Below are positions 15,429 through 24,997 of a stretch of DNA of 64,000 nt, in pieces; position 1 is the stretch's first letter; the number at the start of each line of letters is the position of its first letter. Made by a program: the position numbers and the translations under genes. The notes under the pieces are model-generated. The model ran no database searches. It was not told the DNA's origin and saw only the letters and a program-made list of their open reading frames with translations. Origin of the DNA: JAGTVG01 sp942491935 (GTDB lineage Bacteria; Bacteroidota; Bacteroidia; Cytophagales; Cyclobacteriaceae); contig CALOCZ010000068.1 in assembly GCA_942491935.1 (NCBI GenBank), positions 62,001 through 126,000 on the forward strand. Reading direction: 5' to 3'.

Positions 15429-17120
15429 ATGCAATTCGGAATTTATGACTTTTTAAATCTTTTTGGTGCCCTTGGGTTTTTTATTTTCGGCATGAAAGTA
15501 ATGAGCGACGGAATCCAGAAAGCTGCTGGCCATAGAATGAGGCAGATACTAAGCTCAATGACCCAAAACCGGTTTTTAGGAGTATTTACAGGCTTTTTAA
15601 TTACTGCATTAGTGCAATCTTCCTCAGCGACCACTGTAATGACCGTTAGTTTTGTTAATGCAGGTTTACTGACACTTGTTGAATCGGCAGGAGTAATGAT
15701 GGGAGCGAATATAGGTACTACCGTAACAGCCTGGTTGGTATCAATATTTGGCTTCAAAGTTAAAATTGCATCGATTGCACTTCCTATAATTGCTGTTGGT
15801 CTTCCAATGCTTTTCGCAAAAAGAAGCAATCTGAAATTCTGGGGAGAGTTTTTGATCGGATTTGCTTTACTTTTTATGGGACTTGATGCATTAAAATCAA
15901 CAGTTCCTGACCTCCGAAATAACCCGGAAGTGTTGTCATTCCTGGCCGATTATGCACATTTGGGAATTCTTTCAGCCTTGTTATTCGTAGCTGTTGGAAC
16001 TGTATTAACCGTTGTCATACAATCATCCAGCGCTGCTTTGGCATTAACAATTACAATGTGTTACCAGGGATGGATCCCGTTTGAAATTGCAGCGCCCATG
16101 GTCCTTGGAGAGAATATTGGGACCACAATTACTGCAGAACTTTCATCTATCGTGGCAAATGTATACGCCAAAAGATCAGCAAGGATTCATTCGCTTTTCA
16201 ACGTCATCGGTGTCACATGGATGTTATTTGCCTATCCATTCTACTTGAAGGCAATTAATTCCCTTATGGTTTATATGGGCATGGCCTCACCATTCGAAAG
16301 CAGCGAATCGATCCCCATAGCTCTTTCCTATTTCCATACAGCATTTAATGCCTCCAATGTACTCCTGCTAATCTGGTTTGTCCCTTGGTTGGTGAAATTG
16401 GCCACAAAAAGTGTTCCTTCCAAAGGAGAACAAGACGAAGAATACCATCTTAAATACATTGGCCGTGGCCTGATGAATACTCCTGGTCTGGAACTCCTGG
16501 AGGCGAGGCAGGAATTGGGCAATTTTGGAGATATGATTGACAATATGGGTAGAAGATTAAGGAAGTTAACAGACAAAGATAAACCTGCAAAGCAATATAA
16601 GCAGATAGAGAAGATCTACAATATGGAAACCACCTCTGACACTATGGAAAAGGAGATCTCCAATTATATTCTGAAGATCAGTGAAGGAAGATTAACAGAA
16701 AAATCCTCTGTAGAAATTCGAAGCATTTTTTCAATATGTCATGATCTTGAAAGGATCGCGGATCTTTTTGCGAAGATTGCCAAAGAATATGAGCGAAAGA
16801 TTGAGCTGAACGCTGATTTTGGCAAAATCCAGGTTGAGGGAATAAACTCTATTCAGGAAAAAGTAGAAGAGGCTCTCTCCGTAATGTCAGAAAACCTGAA
16901 CAATTGGGGCAACGGACTTGAAACTGAAAAAGCAATTTCTATCGAAAAAGAAATCAATGCGATCAGAAGTCAGTTGCGACGAAGTCATTTGCAAAACCTG
17001 GAAAAGCAAAAATACGATTACACAAGCGGTTTAATATACTATAATATTTTTATATATTTTGAACGCGCAGCGGACCATATCATAAACGTTACAGAAGCGC
17101 TGAATGGCCAGGTTTCCTGA
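15429..17120 (+). CDS. Na/Pi cotransporter family protein with PhoU domain
   Basis: This 563-residue inner-membrane phosphate symporter has a fused regulatory domain. The transmembrane part (about 1-315) carries both QSSS repeats, ALVQSSSATTVMTV with MGANIGTTVTAW and VIQSSSAALALTI with LGENIGTTITAE. The remainder (about 340-560) is a helical PhoU-like domain with the typical HDLERIADLFAKIAKEYE and FERAADHIINVTEAL segments. PhoU domains sense phosphate status in related systems. It is divergent from the PiT gene and followed after 155 nt by a porin gene. I see no strong terminator between them, so co-transcription is possible. Confidence 0.92.
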   Translation: MQFGIYDFLNLFGALGFFIFGMKVMSDGIQKAAGHRMRQILSSMTQNRFLGVFTGFLITALVQSSSATTVMTVSFVNAGLLTLVESAGVMMGANIGTTVTAWLVSIFGFKVKIASIALPIIAVGLPMLFAKRSNLKFWGEFLIGFALLFMGLDALKSTVPDLRNNPEVLSFLADYAHLGILSALLFVAVGTVLTVVIQSSSAALALTITMCYQGWIPFEIAAPMVLGENIGTTITAELSSIVANVYAKRSARIHSLFNVIGVTWMLFAYPFYLKAINSLMVYMGMASPFESSESIPIALSYFHTAFNASNVLLLIWFVPWLVKLATKSVPSKGEQDEEYHLKYIGRGLMNTPGLELLEARQELGNFGDMIDNMGRRLRKLTDKDKPAKQYKQIEKIYNMETTSDTMEKEISNYILKISEGRLTEKSSVEIRSIFSICHDLERIADLFAKIAKEYERKIELNADFGKIQVEGINSIQEKVEEALSVMSENLNNWGNGLETEKAISIEKEINAIRSQLRRSHLQNLEKQKYDYTSGLIYYNIFIYFERAADHIINVTEALNGQVS

Positions 17121-17275
17121 AACAATTTTCAGAATAAATATCATATAAGTAGTTCATTCTAATTCAATTTCTAAACTTCTATGACGAAAATCAGAGGGCC
17201 AGGAAATTGCCCGGTTTTGATATATTTTAAAAATATCATAAAATTGCAACGTTTTGTTTCACTCAAATTTTTTTT

Positions 17276-18478
17276 ATGAGCCGTATATCTTTATTGCTAG
17301 TACTTGGAGCACTGATATTGTTTACTCCGAAGGACGCTTTTAGTCAAATGAATGAATATAATTATCCTGAATTCGATTTTTCCAAAGGTATCGGCATCAA
17401 ATCACCTGACTCCAGTTTCTTTCTGAACTTTGGCCTTAGATTCCAGCCCCTGGTTGCTTACACATCTGCAGATCTGTCAGCCTTTAATTTTGGAAGCATA
17501 CAAGCCCGGATCAGGAGACTAAGATTAAAATTCAATGGATATGTATTTGATCCTAAAATAGCGTTTAAGGTTGAACTGGCTTTTGAGAACCTCTCACTTG
17601 ATTTTGAAAACGCCTCCGTACCAAATATAATCCTCGATGCAGTTGTATTCTACAATATCAATAAAAACCTGACCTTATCATTTGGCCAGACTAAACTTCC
17701 TGGCAACCGTGAAAGGGTTATTTCATCGGGAAATATGGAAATGGTTGACCGGACCTTTGTTAATGCCAGGTTGAATATTGACAGGGACATGGGATTTCAA
17801 GCAGCATATACCAACAATGTTAACAGGGTTTACTATGCAATCAAAGGTGCTGTCTCATCCGGTGAAGGTCGGAACTTCATTACAACAGATGAAGGGCTGG
17901 CATATACCGGCCGTATTGAAGTATTGCCACTCGGCAAATTCAAAAGCAATGGAGATTACAGTATGGGTGACCTTGCCCGTGAAGAGAAACCCAAATTATC
18001 GGTTGGATTTGTGGCACATTATAATGACAACGCAATCCGCCAGCGTGGACAAACAGGCCAGTTTTTATATGACTCAAGAAATCTGACAAGTTTTTTCGTG
18101 GACCTGATCCTGAAATACAATGGATGGGCATTTATGGCCGAACATGCTTCGAGGGCAACTGATGATCCGTTGACTGTCAATGAGGATGGTAATGTCCGGT
18201 ATGTGTATGCAGGGAATGGTACCTTCTTCCAGGGGAGTTATGTATTTGAAAGCAACTGGTCAGTAGTAGGTCGTATCGCTTTTCTAAATCCTGTAAGAGA
18301 GATCTCAGATTTCACCGATGCGATCAATGAATATGCCGTTGGACTTACTCGTTATATAAAGGGGCATAGGTTGAAAGTACAGACAGACATAGCTTATGAA
18401 GACCGGCATAACGCTTATGGGGAACAGATCGTAAATGACAATTGGCAGATCCGGTTCCAGGTTGAAATAGGAATATAG
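17276..18478 (+). CDS. outer-membrane porin, phosphate-selective OprO/P type
   Basis: This is a predicted outer-membrane beta-barrel of 400 residues. A signal peptide of about 24 residues (SLLLVLGALILF core, ending FSQ) precedes the barrel. FLNFGLRFQPLVAYTSADL, IRRLRLKFNGYVFDPKIAFK and LTLSFGQTKLPGNRERVIS are typical of the phosphate-selective porin O/P superfamily, and the C-terminus WQIRFQVEIGI looks like a closing strand. Substrate choice in this superfamily varies, but the position beside three phosphate transporters supports phosphate. An imperfect AT-rich palindrome lies about 40 nt upstream of the ATG. It converges on the M20 amidohydrolase gene across 78 nt without a clear terminator. 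Confidence 0.85.
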   Translation: MSRISLLLVLGALILFTPKDAFSQMNEYNYPEFDFSKGIGIKSPDSSFFLNFGLRFQPLVAYTSADLSAFNFGSIQARIRRLRLKFNGYVFDPKIAFKVELAFENLSLDFENASVPNIILDAVVFYNINKNLTLSFGQTKLPGNRERVISSGNMEMVDRTFVNARLNIDRDMGFQAAYTNNVNRVYYAIKGAVSSGEGRNFITTDEGLAYTGRIEVLPLGKFKSNGDYSMGDLAREEKPKLSVGFVAHYNDNAIRQRGQTGQFLYDSRNLTSFFVDLILKYNGWAFMAEHASRATDDPLTVNEDGNVRYVYAGNGTFFQGSYVFESNWSVVGRIAFLNPVREISDFTDAINEYAVGLTRYIKGHRLKVQTDIAYEDRHNAYGEQIVNDNWQIRFQVEIGI

Positions 18479-18556
18479 CACTTGCTCTTTTCTTCGGGAT
18501 CGATCCTGACAAATGATACCTGACAAACACTAAGAATATCTGTGGCCTATTCCCGG

Positions 18557-19753
18557 TTAATCTCCGTTTACTAAATTTTTATACGCTAGCCAGGCCATTA
18601 ATCCTGCACCTGTTTCAAGCGCCGATTCGTCAATATTGAAAGTTGGGGTATGTACATTAGAAGTAATCCCTTTTTCTTCATTACGGGTACCCAGGCGGTA
18701 AAAACATGAATCCACCTTTTGCGAAAAATAGGCGAAATCTTCCGCTGCCATCCATATGTCAAGATCAACTACATGCTCTTTTCCCATATACTCTATCGCA
18801 TAATCCTTAGCCTGTTCTGTCAGCTTTTCATTATTTTTAAGAAAGGGATAACCGTTTAGAATAGTAAATTCAATTTCAGCGCCCATACCTCGGGCTAAGG
18901 ATTCGGCGATATTCCTCATTTTCTTATGGGCATCATTACGCCAATTCTCATCAAGTGTTCGGAAGGTACCTTCGACATAAACTTCATCTGGAATAATATT
19001 GGTTGCCCCATTCGCAATAACCTTCCCAAATGACAAAACAGTAGGTGTTTTAGGGTTGGCATGCCGGCTTACGATCTGCTGTAATGCCACTATTATATGA
19101 GAGGTAATCAGAACGGGATCAATGTTATTATCCGGCATTGCACCGTGTCCCCCCTTCCCAATTACTTTGATATAGATTTCATCTGCACTTGCCATATACA
19201 TTCCCGGCTTAAATCCCACCTTCCCCACCGGCAGTTGCGACATCACATGCTGGCCAAAAATACTGTCAGGGACAGGATTTTCAAGCACTCCGTCTTTGAT
19301 CATCAAAGAAGCTCCCCCCGGAATTTTTTCTTCTCCCGGTTGAAATATCAGTTTTACCGTACCCTCAAAACTGTCTTTAATCTCTAGTAAAACTCTGGCG
19401 GCCCCTAGCAGCGATGAAGTGTGCACATCATGCCCGCAGGCATGCATAACGCCTACATTTAAGGACTTATACGGAATATCATTTTGCTCGACTATTGGAA
19501 GTGCATCCATATCCGCACGAAGGGCAATAACCTTTTTATCTGGATTTTTCCCTTTTATTAAAGCTACGACACCGGTTCCTCCAATTCCTTTTTGAGGATC
19601 AAGACCATACTCCTTTAACTTATTGAATACAAAAGCGCTGGTATTATGTTCCTCAAAAGATAATTCAGGATTTGAATGGAGGTGCCTTCGATTGGCAATA
19701 ATATCAGGGGCAAAGCTTGCAGCCAGCTTCTTAATGTTTTTTTTTATATCCAT
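18557..19753 (-). CDS. M20 family metal-dependent amidohydrolase
   Basis: This is a predicted cytosolic zinc-dependent amidohydrolase of the N-acyl-amino-acid/hippurate hydrolase group (398 residues). Metal-binding and catalytic elements are visible: HACGHDVHTSSLLGAA, the Glu pair in FQPGEEKIPGGA, the dimerisation-domain motif GGHGAMPDNNIDPV, and AAEDFAYFSQ near the C-terminus. No signal peptide is seen. The substrate cannot be deduced; N-acylated amino acids or peptide fragments are likely. It is the third gene after secA and a SPOR-like lipoprotein, separated from the latter by only 6 nt, so all three are probably one transcript. Confidence 0.9.
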   Translation of the reverse strand: MDIKKNIKKLAASFAPDIIANRRHLHSNPELSFEEHNTSAFVFNKLKEYGLDPQKGIGGTGVVALIKGKNPDKKVIALRADMDALPIVEQNDIPYKSLNVGVMHACGHDVHTSSLLGAARVLLEIKDSFEGTVKLIFQPGEEKIPGGASLMIKDGVLENPVPDSIFGQHVMSQLPVGKVGFKPGMYMASADEIYIKVIGKGGHGAMPDNNIDPVLITSHIIVALQQIVSRHANPKTPTVLSFGKVIANGATNIIPDEVYVEGTFRTLDENWRNDAHKKMRNIAESLARGMGAEIEFTILNGYPFLKNNEKLTEQAKDYAIEYMGKEHVVDLDIWMAAEDFAYFSQKVDSCFYRLGTRNEEKGITSNVHTPTFNIDESALETGAGLMAWLAYKNLVNGD

Positions 19754-19759
19754 GGAGTA

Positions 19760-20260
19760 CTAGTCAATATAAACTTGTTCAGGAATGATTACAGCATTGG
19801 GAAACTGACGCTTTAACTTAACAAGCGTCTGGTAAGCTTCCAGCTGATCGAAGAAATCGCCCACTTTTACTATATAACTGGGTGAAATGAACTGTAATTT
19901 TGGTTTTGCTTCCGGCATCACGCGAAACACATCCTTACGTGCTTCCTCAGCATCATTCCTTGAATTACTATTGTGGACCATAACGGTGTACCTTAGATAA
20001 GGAAGATTTTTATTTATCGTTGCAATACTATCAAGTACTACATCCAAATGTTCCGTTACATCGAGCTCAGGGTCTCTGAAGGGTGCCTTTTCTACCGTTT
20101 CCTCCACCGAAAGCATAGGATCTACAAATTCTTCTATATCCGGCATCGTATGAGTCAGATCTTCACTATAATCTTCAGTTACTGCGGTAGGAACAGTCTT
20201 TTTGGAACAACTATACATTAACCCTGCGATAAGCAGAAGTAAGCCAAATTTTCTGATCAT
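19760..20260 (-). CDS. lipoprotein with C-terminal SPOR-like domain
   Basis: This small predicted envelope lipoprotein has 166 residues. The N-terminus LLLLIAGLMYSC is a clear lipoprotein signal with Cys18. A Glu/Asp/Thr-rich linker follows. The C-terminal 45 residues (YIVKVGDFFDQLEAYQTL, then KLKRQFPNAVIIPEQVYI) resemble a SPOR or sporulation-related repeat, a fold that binds denuded peptidoglycan in other proteins. The match is partial, and the function is unknown. It lies 6 nt after secA and 6 nt before the M20 gene on the same strand. Confidence 0.75.
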   Translation of the reverse strand: MIRKFGLLLLIAGLMYSCSKKTVPTAVTEDYSEDLTHTMPDIEEFVDPMLSVEETVEKAPFRDPELDVTEHLDVVLDSIATINKNLPYLRYTVMVHNSNSRNDAEEARKDVFRVMPEAKPKLQFISPSYIVKVGDFFDQLEAYQTLVKLKRQFPNAVIIPEQVYID

Positions 20261-20266
20261 ATCCTG

Positions 20267-23200
20267 TTATTCAATAATGACACATTTATTATTTAAAACA
20301 TCCTCCTCTACCTTTTTATATTTAACATCCTTCAAAACACGCCCATCAGCATATTGTACATTAACCCGGTCATTTCTTCCTGCAACTTTCTGCGATTTCG
20401 TAGGGGCCATTTTTTCAACAGGGGGCCGGCTTCTTGTATCAGGACTTGAGGATTCCAGTGCTGAACGCGATTCTTCTTTAGTTTCCTTCAGGGTTTGTTT
20501 TGCCCTTCGAGCCCTTCTGGCTTCCTGTACTTCATCTGGTTCCTGTATGGGTATGGAAGCTTTCATTAAGAATGAAGTAGCTTCTTCATTTACCTTTTGT
20601 ATAAGAAGTTTGAACAATTCAAAGGCTTCAAACTTATAAATAAGCAATGGGTCCTTTTGTTCATACACGGCATTCTGAACAGACTGTTTCAAATCGTCCA
20701 TCTCCCGTAAATGTTCCTTCCAGGAATTGTCTATGATACTTAGAGTCGCCATTTTCTCAAGAGAAAGGATCAAATGTTTGCAATTCGTTTCAACGTTTTT
20801 TGCCAGGTTAGAAGCAATCCCTATCTGTTTTACACCATCCGTAAATGGCACGAGAATATCTTCAATCGTGGCCCCCCTTTCTTTATTTATATTATCTATA
20901 ATAGGTTGCGACCGTAACCTAATGGCATCATTCTTTTGTCCATAATGTTTGAAAACATCATTGTACAGCCTGGCTGTTAATTCTTCTGCGGTTTTCTCAG
21001 TGAATTCATCCGGCGAAACTTTAAAATCCATTCCGAAAACACTTATCCCATTCAGTTTAAAGCCATCATAATCTTCACTGTTTTTAGCATTAGTTACCAC
21101 GTCTTCAACCGTATCATAGATCATATTCATGATATCTACCTGAAGCCTGTCACCAAACAATGCATTTTTTCTCCTTTTGTAAATGACCTCGCGCTGGGAA
21201 TTCATAACATCATCATATTCGAGAAGTCGTTTTCGTATGGCGAAGTTGTTCTCCTCTACCTTTTTCTGGGCCCTTTCAATCGATTTGGTAACCATGGAAT
21301 GCTGAATTACCTCTCCTTCTTCTAAACCTAAACGGTCCATAATTTTGGCTATCCTGTCTGATCCAAATAGACGCATCAGGTTATCTTCCAAAGAAACAAA
21401 AAACTGCGAAGAACCTGTATCACCTTGTCGCCCTGAACGGCCCCGCAACTGTCTGTCTACCCTTCGGGATTCATGCCTTTCCGTTCCTATAATTGCAAGT
21501 CCTCCTGCTTCCCTGGATTCTGGTGTAAGCTTAATATCCGTTCCCCTACCCGCCATATTGGTCGCAATGGTTACAGTACCGGGTTTACCAGCAAAGGCAA
21601 CCACCTCTGCTTCACGCTGATGCTGTTTTGCGTTTAATACCTGGTGTGGTATTTTCTTAATAGCCAACATCCGGCTTACGATCTCAGAAATTTCAACTGA
21701 TGTTGTTCCGACCAATACCGGTCTGCCCGCTTTTGTCAGCTCTATGATTTCCTGAACAACAGCATTGAATTTTTCCCTGACAGTCTTAAACACTTTATCC
21801 TGGCGATCATCCCGAATAATGGGTTCATTAGTTGGAATTACAACCACATCAAGCTTATAGATCTCCCATAATTCTCCCGCCTCTGTTTCAGCAGTACCAG
21901 TCATCCCAGCCAGTTTATGGTACATCCGGAAATAATTCTGAAGAGTTATGGTGGCATAAGTTTGCGTAGCATCCTCGACTTTTACATTTTCTTTAGCTTC
22001 TATGGCCTGATGCAATCCATCTGAATATCTTCTTCCGTCAAGAACCCTTCCTGTCTGTTCGTCCACGATCTTGACTTTCCCATCGACCAGAATATATTCA
22101 GTATCCTTTTCAAACATTGTATAAGCTTTGATCAGCTGGTTGATTGAATGGATACGCTGTGCCTTCTCCGAATACTCTTTGATTAAATTGTCCTTTTTTT
22201 CCAGCCTCTCAGTATCTGTTAATTCTGTATCATTTTCCAGTACCGCAATTTCATGCCCGATATCAGGCAAAATGAACAAATTCTGATCCTCCCCTTCGTT
22301 TGTGACCAGGTCAAGTCCTTTTTCAGTAAGATCAATGCTGTTATTCTTTTCTTCAATCGTAAAATATAATTCCTGATCAACTTCAGGCATTAATTTGGCA
22401 TTATCCTGTAGGTAGTAGTTCTCCGTTTTAAGAAGTATCTGCCTCATGCCAGTTTCACTTAAGAATTTGATCACGGGCTTATGCTTTGGCAAACCTCTGT
22501 GGGCTCTAAGCAGTGCCAGTCCACCGTCCTTTTCATTCCCTTCGCTGATGAGTTTTTTTGCTTGAATCAATAATTGCGTCGCTAGCTTTTTCTGATAATC
22601 GTGAAGTTTCTGTACCCTGGGTTTCAGATCATAGAACTCGTGCTCATCGCCTTTGGGTATTGGACCTGAAATGATCAATGGGGTTCTGGCATCATCTATT
22701 AATACAGAGTCAACCTCATCCACCATAGCATAATGGTGTTTCTTCTGGACCAGTTCATCAACATTTCTGGCCATGTTATCCCGGAGATAATCAAAACCAA
22801 ACTCATTGTTTGTCCCATAAGTTATGCCGGCTCTGTATGCCTCCCGTCTGGCTTCAGAATTAGGTTCATGTTTATCAATACAGTCAACAGTAATCCCATG
22901 AAATTCAAACAATGGACCCATCCATTCTGAGTCCCGTGTCGCAAGGTAATTGTTTACCGTGACAATATGCACTCCTCTGTCCGCTAAGGCATTTAGGAAG
23001 GCCGGCAGTGTAGCGACAAGAGTTTTACCTTCACCTGTTGCCATTTCAGCTACTTTCCCCTGATGAAGAACGACTCCACCAACAAGCTGAACATCGTAAT
23101 GCAACATTTCCCAGGTAATCTCATTGCCGGCTGCCATCCACTTGTTATGCCATATGGCACGATCTCCTTTGATTTCCACATGTGAATGCTGGGCAGCAAT

Positions 23201-23626
23201 GGTTTTATCCCTCATTGTGGCTTCAACCTCAAGACTTTCATTTTCTTTGAACCTGCGGGCTGTTTCCTTCACTACGGCGAATGCTTCCGGCAATATTTCC
23301 ATGAGGAAATCTTCCAACCGGTTATTCCTATCCTCTTCCAGTTTATCGATTTGAGTAAATAACTCTTCCTTTTCATGAACAGCTAAGCTCTCATCTGTGT
23401 CGATCTTTGTCTGTATTTCCTTAATACTGCCATCGATCTCAGATAATTCCTCTCCAATCCTCGACTTCAATTGCTGGGTCCGGCCCCTGAGGTCATCATC
23501 ACTGATATCACGAAGTGTAGGATAAACCTCTTTGATTTTTTCCACATAAGGCATCACCAGTTTTATATCCCGTTCTGATTTTGAACCGAAAACTTTAGAA
23601 ATACCTTTTGTAATTAGACCTATCAT
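20267..23626 (-). CDS. secA: preprotein translocase ATPase SecA
   Basis: SecA drives protein export through SecYEG at the inner membrane, upstream of both lipoprotein sorting and type IX secretion. The length of 1119 residues is larger than E. coli SecA (901), as usual in this phylum because of insertions in the motor region. Visible motifs are Walker A ATGEGKTLVATLP, the Walker B region DEVDSVLIDDARTPL (Asp in place of the commoner Glu), ILVDGKVKIVDEQTGR, MAGRGTDIKL and RQLRGRSGRQGD. The far C-terminus lacks the Cys-rich zinc motif of proteobacterial SecA and ends LNNKCVIIE. A consensus-like promoter lies just upstream, and two small genes follow closely. Confidence 0.97.
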   Translation of the reverse strand: MIGLITKGISKVFGSKSERDIKLVMPYVEKIKEVYPTLRDISDDDLRGRTQQLKSRIGEELSEIDGSIKEIQTKIDTDESLAVHEKEELFTQIDKLEEDRNNRLEDFLMEILPEAFAVVKETARRFKENESLEVEATMRDKTIAAQHSHVEIKGDRAIWHNKWMAAGNEITWEMLHYDVQLVGGVVLHQGKVAEMATGEGKTLVATLPAFLNALADRGVHIVTVNNYLATRDSEWMGPLFEFHGITVDCIDKHEPNSEARREAYRAGITYGTNNEFGFDYLRDNMARNVDELVQKKHHYAMVDEVDSVLIDDARTPLIISGPIPKGDEHEFYDLKPRVQKLHDYQKKLATQLLIQAKKLISEGNEKDGGLALLRAHRGLPKHKPVIKFLSETGMRQILLKTENYYLQDNAKLMPEVDQELYFTIEEKNNSIDLTEKGLDLVTNEGEDQNLFILPDIGHEIAVLENDTELTDTERLEKKDNLIKEYSEKAQRIHSINQLIKAYTMFEKDTEYILVDGKVKIVDEQTGRVLDGRRYSDGLHQAIEAKENVKVEDATQTYATITLQNYFRMYHKLAGMTGTAETEAGELWEIYKLDVVVIPTNEPIIRDDRQDKVFKTVREKFNAVVQEIIELTKAGRPVLVGTTSVEISEIVSRMLAIKKIPHQVLNAKQHQREAEVVAFAGKPGTVTIATNMAGRGTDIKLTPESREAGGLAIIGTERHESRRVDRQLRGRSGRQGDTGSSQFFVSLEDNLMRLFGSDRIAKIMDRLGLEEGEVIQHSMVTKSIERAQKKVEENNFAIRKRLLEYDDVMNSQREVIYKRRKNALFGDRLQVDIMNMIYDTVEDVVTNAKNSEDYDGFKLNGISVFGMDFKVSPDEFTEKTAEELTARLYNDVFKHYGQKNDAIRLRSQPIIDNINKERGATIEDILVPFTDGVKQIGIASNLAKNVETNCKHLILSLEKMATLSIIDNSWKEHLREMDDLKQSVQNAVYEQKDPLLIYKFEAFELFKLLIQKVNEEATSFLMKASIPIQEPDEVQEARRARRAKQTLKETKEESRSALESSSPDTRSRPPVEKMAPTKSQKVAGRNDRVNVQYADGRVLKDVKYKKVEEDVLNNKCVIIE

Positions 23627-23662
23627 ATTATATATGCTTATCTGTTATCTATATATTAAAAT

Positions 23663-23694
23663 CAAAATTACATTGTTTTTAAAAGAAATGACAA
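23663..23694 (-). promoter_or_regulatory. secA: secA promoter
   Basis: On the minus strand TTG (23694-23692), a 21-nt spacer and TAATTTTG (23670-23663) match the Bacteroidota promoter pattern TTTG-N19-21-TAnnTTTG. The -7 box ends 36 nt before the secA ATG. The remaining part of 23627-23809 shows no gene. Confidence 0.62.
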
Positions 23695-23809
23695 TCACTA
23701 TATTTCTTTTAATGTTATTATCTCCATAATTACCCCACAACAATTAATTATAAAACAATTTACACTACAAATCCATATCTCTTTTCATAGATTCAAAATG
23801 TGTTATTTT

Positions 23810-24997
23810 TTAATTAATTTTTCTCGCCAGAATAAAAAAAGCATTCTTTTGAGCATCGGTAGTACCAAAAATATATTGATCACCTCCTTCTTTTATTCCT
23901 GCCCTTTTCCTGATCTCCGAAACAGACAACGGGAAATTTCTGACAGCAATATTGGCCTTTTTGTGCCCCGGCTTTTTTAAAAACTTGTGATAAGGCATAC
24001 GGTCATACATTTCAAAAATCCTGCCGGGAAATCCAGGTGACAATGTGTCACTAAAATATAAATGACTGTTATTTGAAAGTTTGCTTAAATTAAAGTCAAT
24101 TGCTATGGAATGAAACAAACCTGCCTTCCTTATTGCTGCATTCGGATCATATATGTACCGACCTGTATCAGCAAAATCCGATTGGCTGTTAAGTTCTTTG
24201 AGAATTGATGAATTATACTTCTGAGTTTCCCCTTTGCTAAAATTTACTGTTAATACTTGTATATCTTCCTCCTCACGTGAAGATTCAGATATCAGTAAAA
24301 TTTCTTTACAATCATTATCGATAGCTAAAACATGAACTTCGCTGACCTGATCCAGCTGACTGAGGGAATATTTAATATCCAGGAATGGGGAAGCCTTTAC
24401 AATTAATTTACCGGATATTGACAGAAGGGTGGGTAGAAACTGCAATATATCTGGTTCAGAATCCTCCAGTTTGAACACTTTTCCAGATTGAATTCTTCTT
24501 GAAGGATCTAAATATACCGTATCATAAAATTCAGATGCTCCTGTGCAGTTTAAAAATTCCTCAGCTTTTTGATTTATAACCCTTACATTTTTCAGGCTCA
24601 TATGCGAAAAATTATATTGGGCAATAGCGGATATATCCGGGTCTTTTTCAACATAATCAACATTTTGGGCCTTTTTTGAAAAGAAACTGGTGTCTACACC
24701 CATTCCCCCTGTAAGATCGAGTAAGCGACCCCCACGAATTAATTCCAATTTATATTTTGCAGTAATTTCTGAAGATGCCTGCTCGATGGATACTGGTTTT
24801 GGCAGGATAATATTATCGAAATTGGCCCATGAGGGCACTTTTTTCTTTAATTTCTGTCTGGACAGAACCTGCTCAGATATCAATTTCCTGATCTCAGGGG
24901 AGAATTGATGCGACCTTAGGCTTAATTCAAAAGGATCTGCGGACTCGTTGGCCTTTATAAATTCAAATATCTCACTATTGAATTTCTCAGGGATCAA
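23810..24997 (-). CDS. class I SAM-dependent methyltransferase, PG_1098/THUMP-like type
   Basis: This 395-residue protein has a Rossmann methyltransferase core at about 90-240. Motif I is RLLDLTGGMGVDTSFFSKK, followed by VDYVEKDPDISAIA and the catalytic-region DTVYLDPSRR. Flanking N- and C-terminal regions fit the Bacteroidota PG_1098-like family, whose C-terminal part is THUMP-like. A nucleic acid substrate is suspected from the family, but I cannot name it. Translation starts at TTG (24997), which overlaps the asd stop codon (TTGA), so it should be coupled to asd. The C-terminus ends with ARKIN, close to an AT-rich gap before secA. Confidence 0.85.
   Translation of the reverse strand: MIPEKFNSEIFEFIKANESADPFELSLRSHQFSPEIRKLISEQVLSRQKLKKKVPSWANFDNIILPKPVSIEQASSEITAKYKLELIRGGRLLDLTGGMGVDTSFFSKKAQNVDYVEKDPDISAIAQYNFSHMSLKNVRVINQKAEEFLNCTGASEFYDTVYLDPSRRIQSGKVFKLEDSEPDILQFLPTLLSISGKLIVKASPFLDIKYSLSQLDQVSEVHVLAIDNDCKEILLISESSREEEDIQVLTVNFSKGETQKYNSSILKELNSQSDFADTGRYIYDPNAAIRKAGLFHSIAIDFNLSKLSNNSHLYFSDTLSPGFPGRIFEMYDRMPYHKFLKKPGHKKANIAVRNFPLSVSEIRKRAGIKEGGDQYIFGTTDAQKNAFFILARKIN

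Noticed and set aside
17116..17131. CTGAAA/TTTCAG hairpin at the end of the Na/Pi-PhoU gene
   Set aside because: The stem is only 6 bp and is not followed by a T-run, so it is not a convincing terminator.
23798..23980. Small plus-strand frame over the end of the methyltransferase gene
   Set aside because: It is antisense to a well-supported gene and has no recognisable product.
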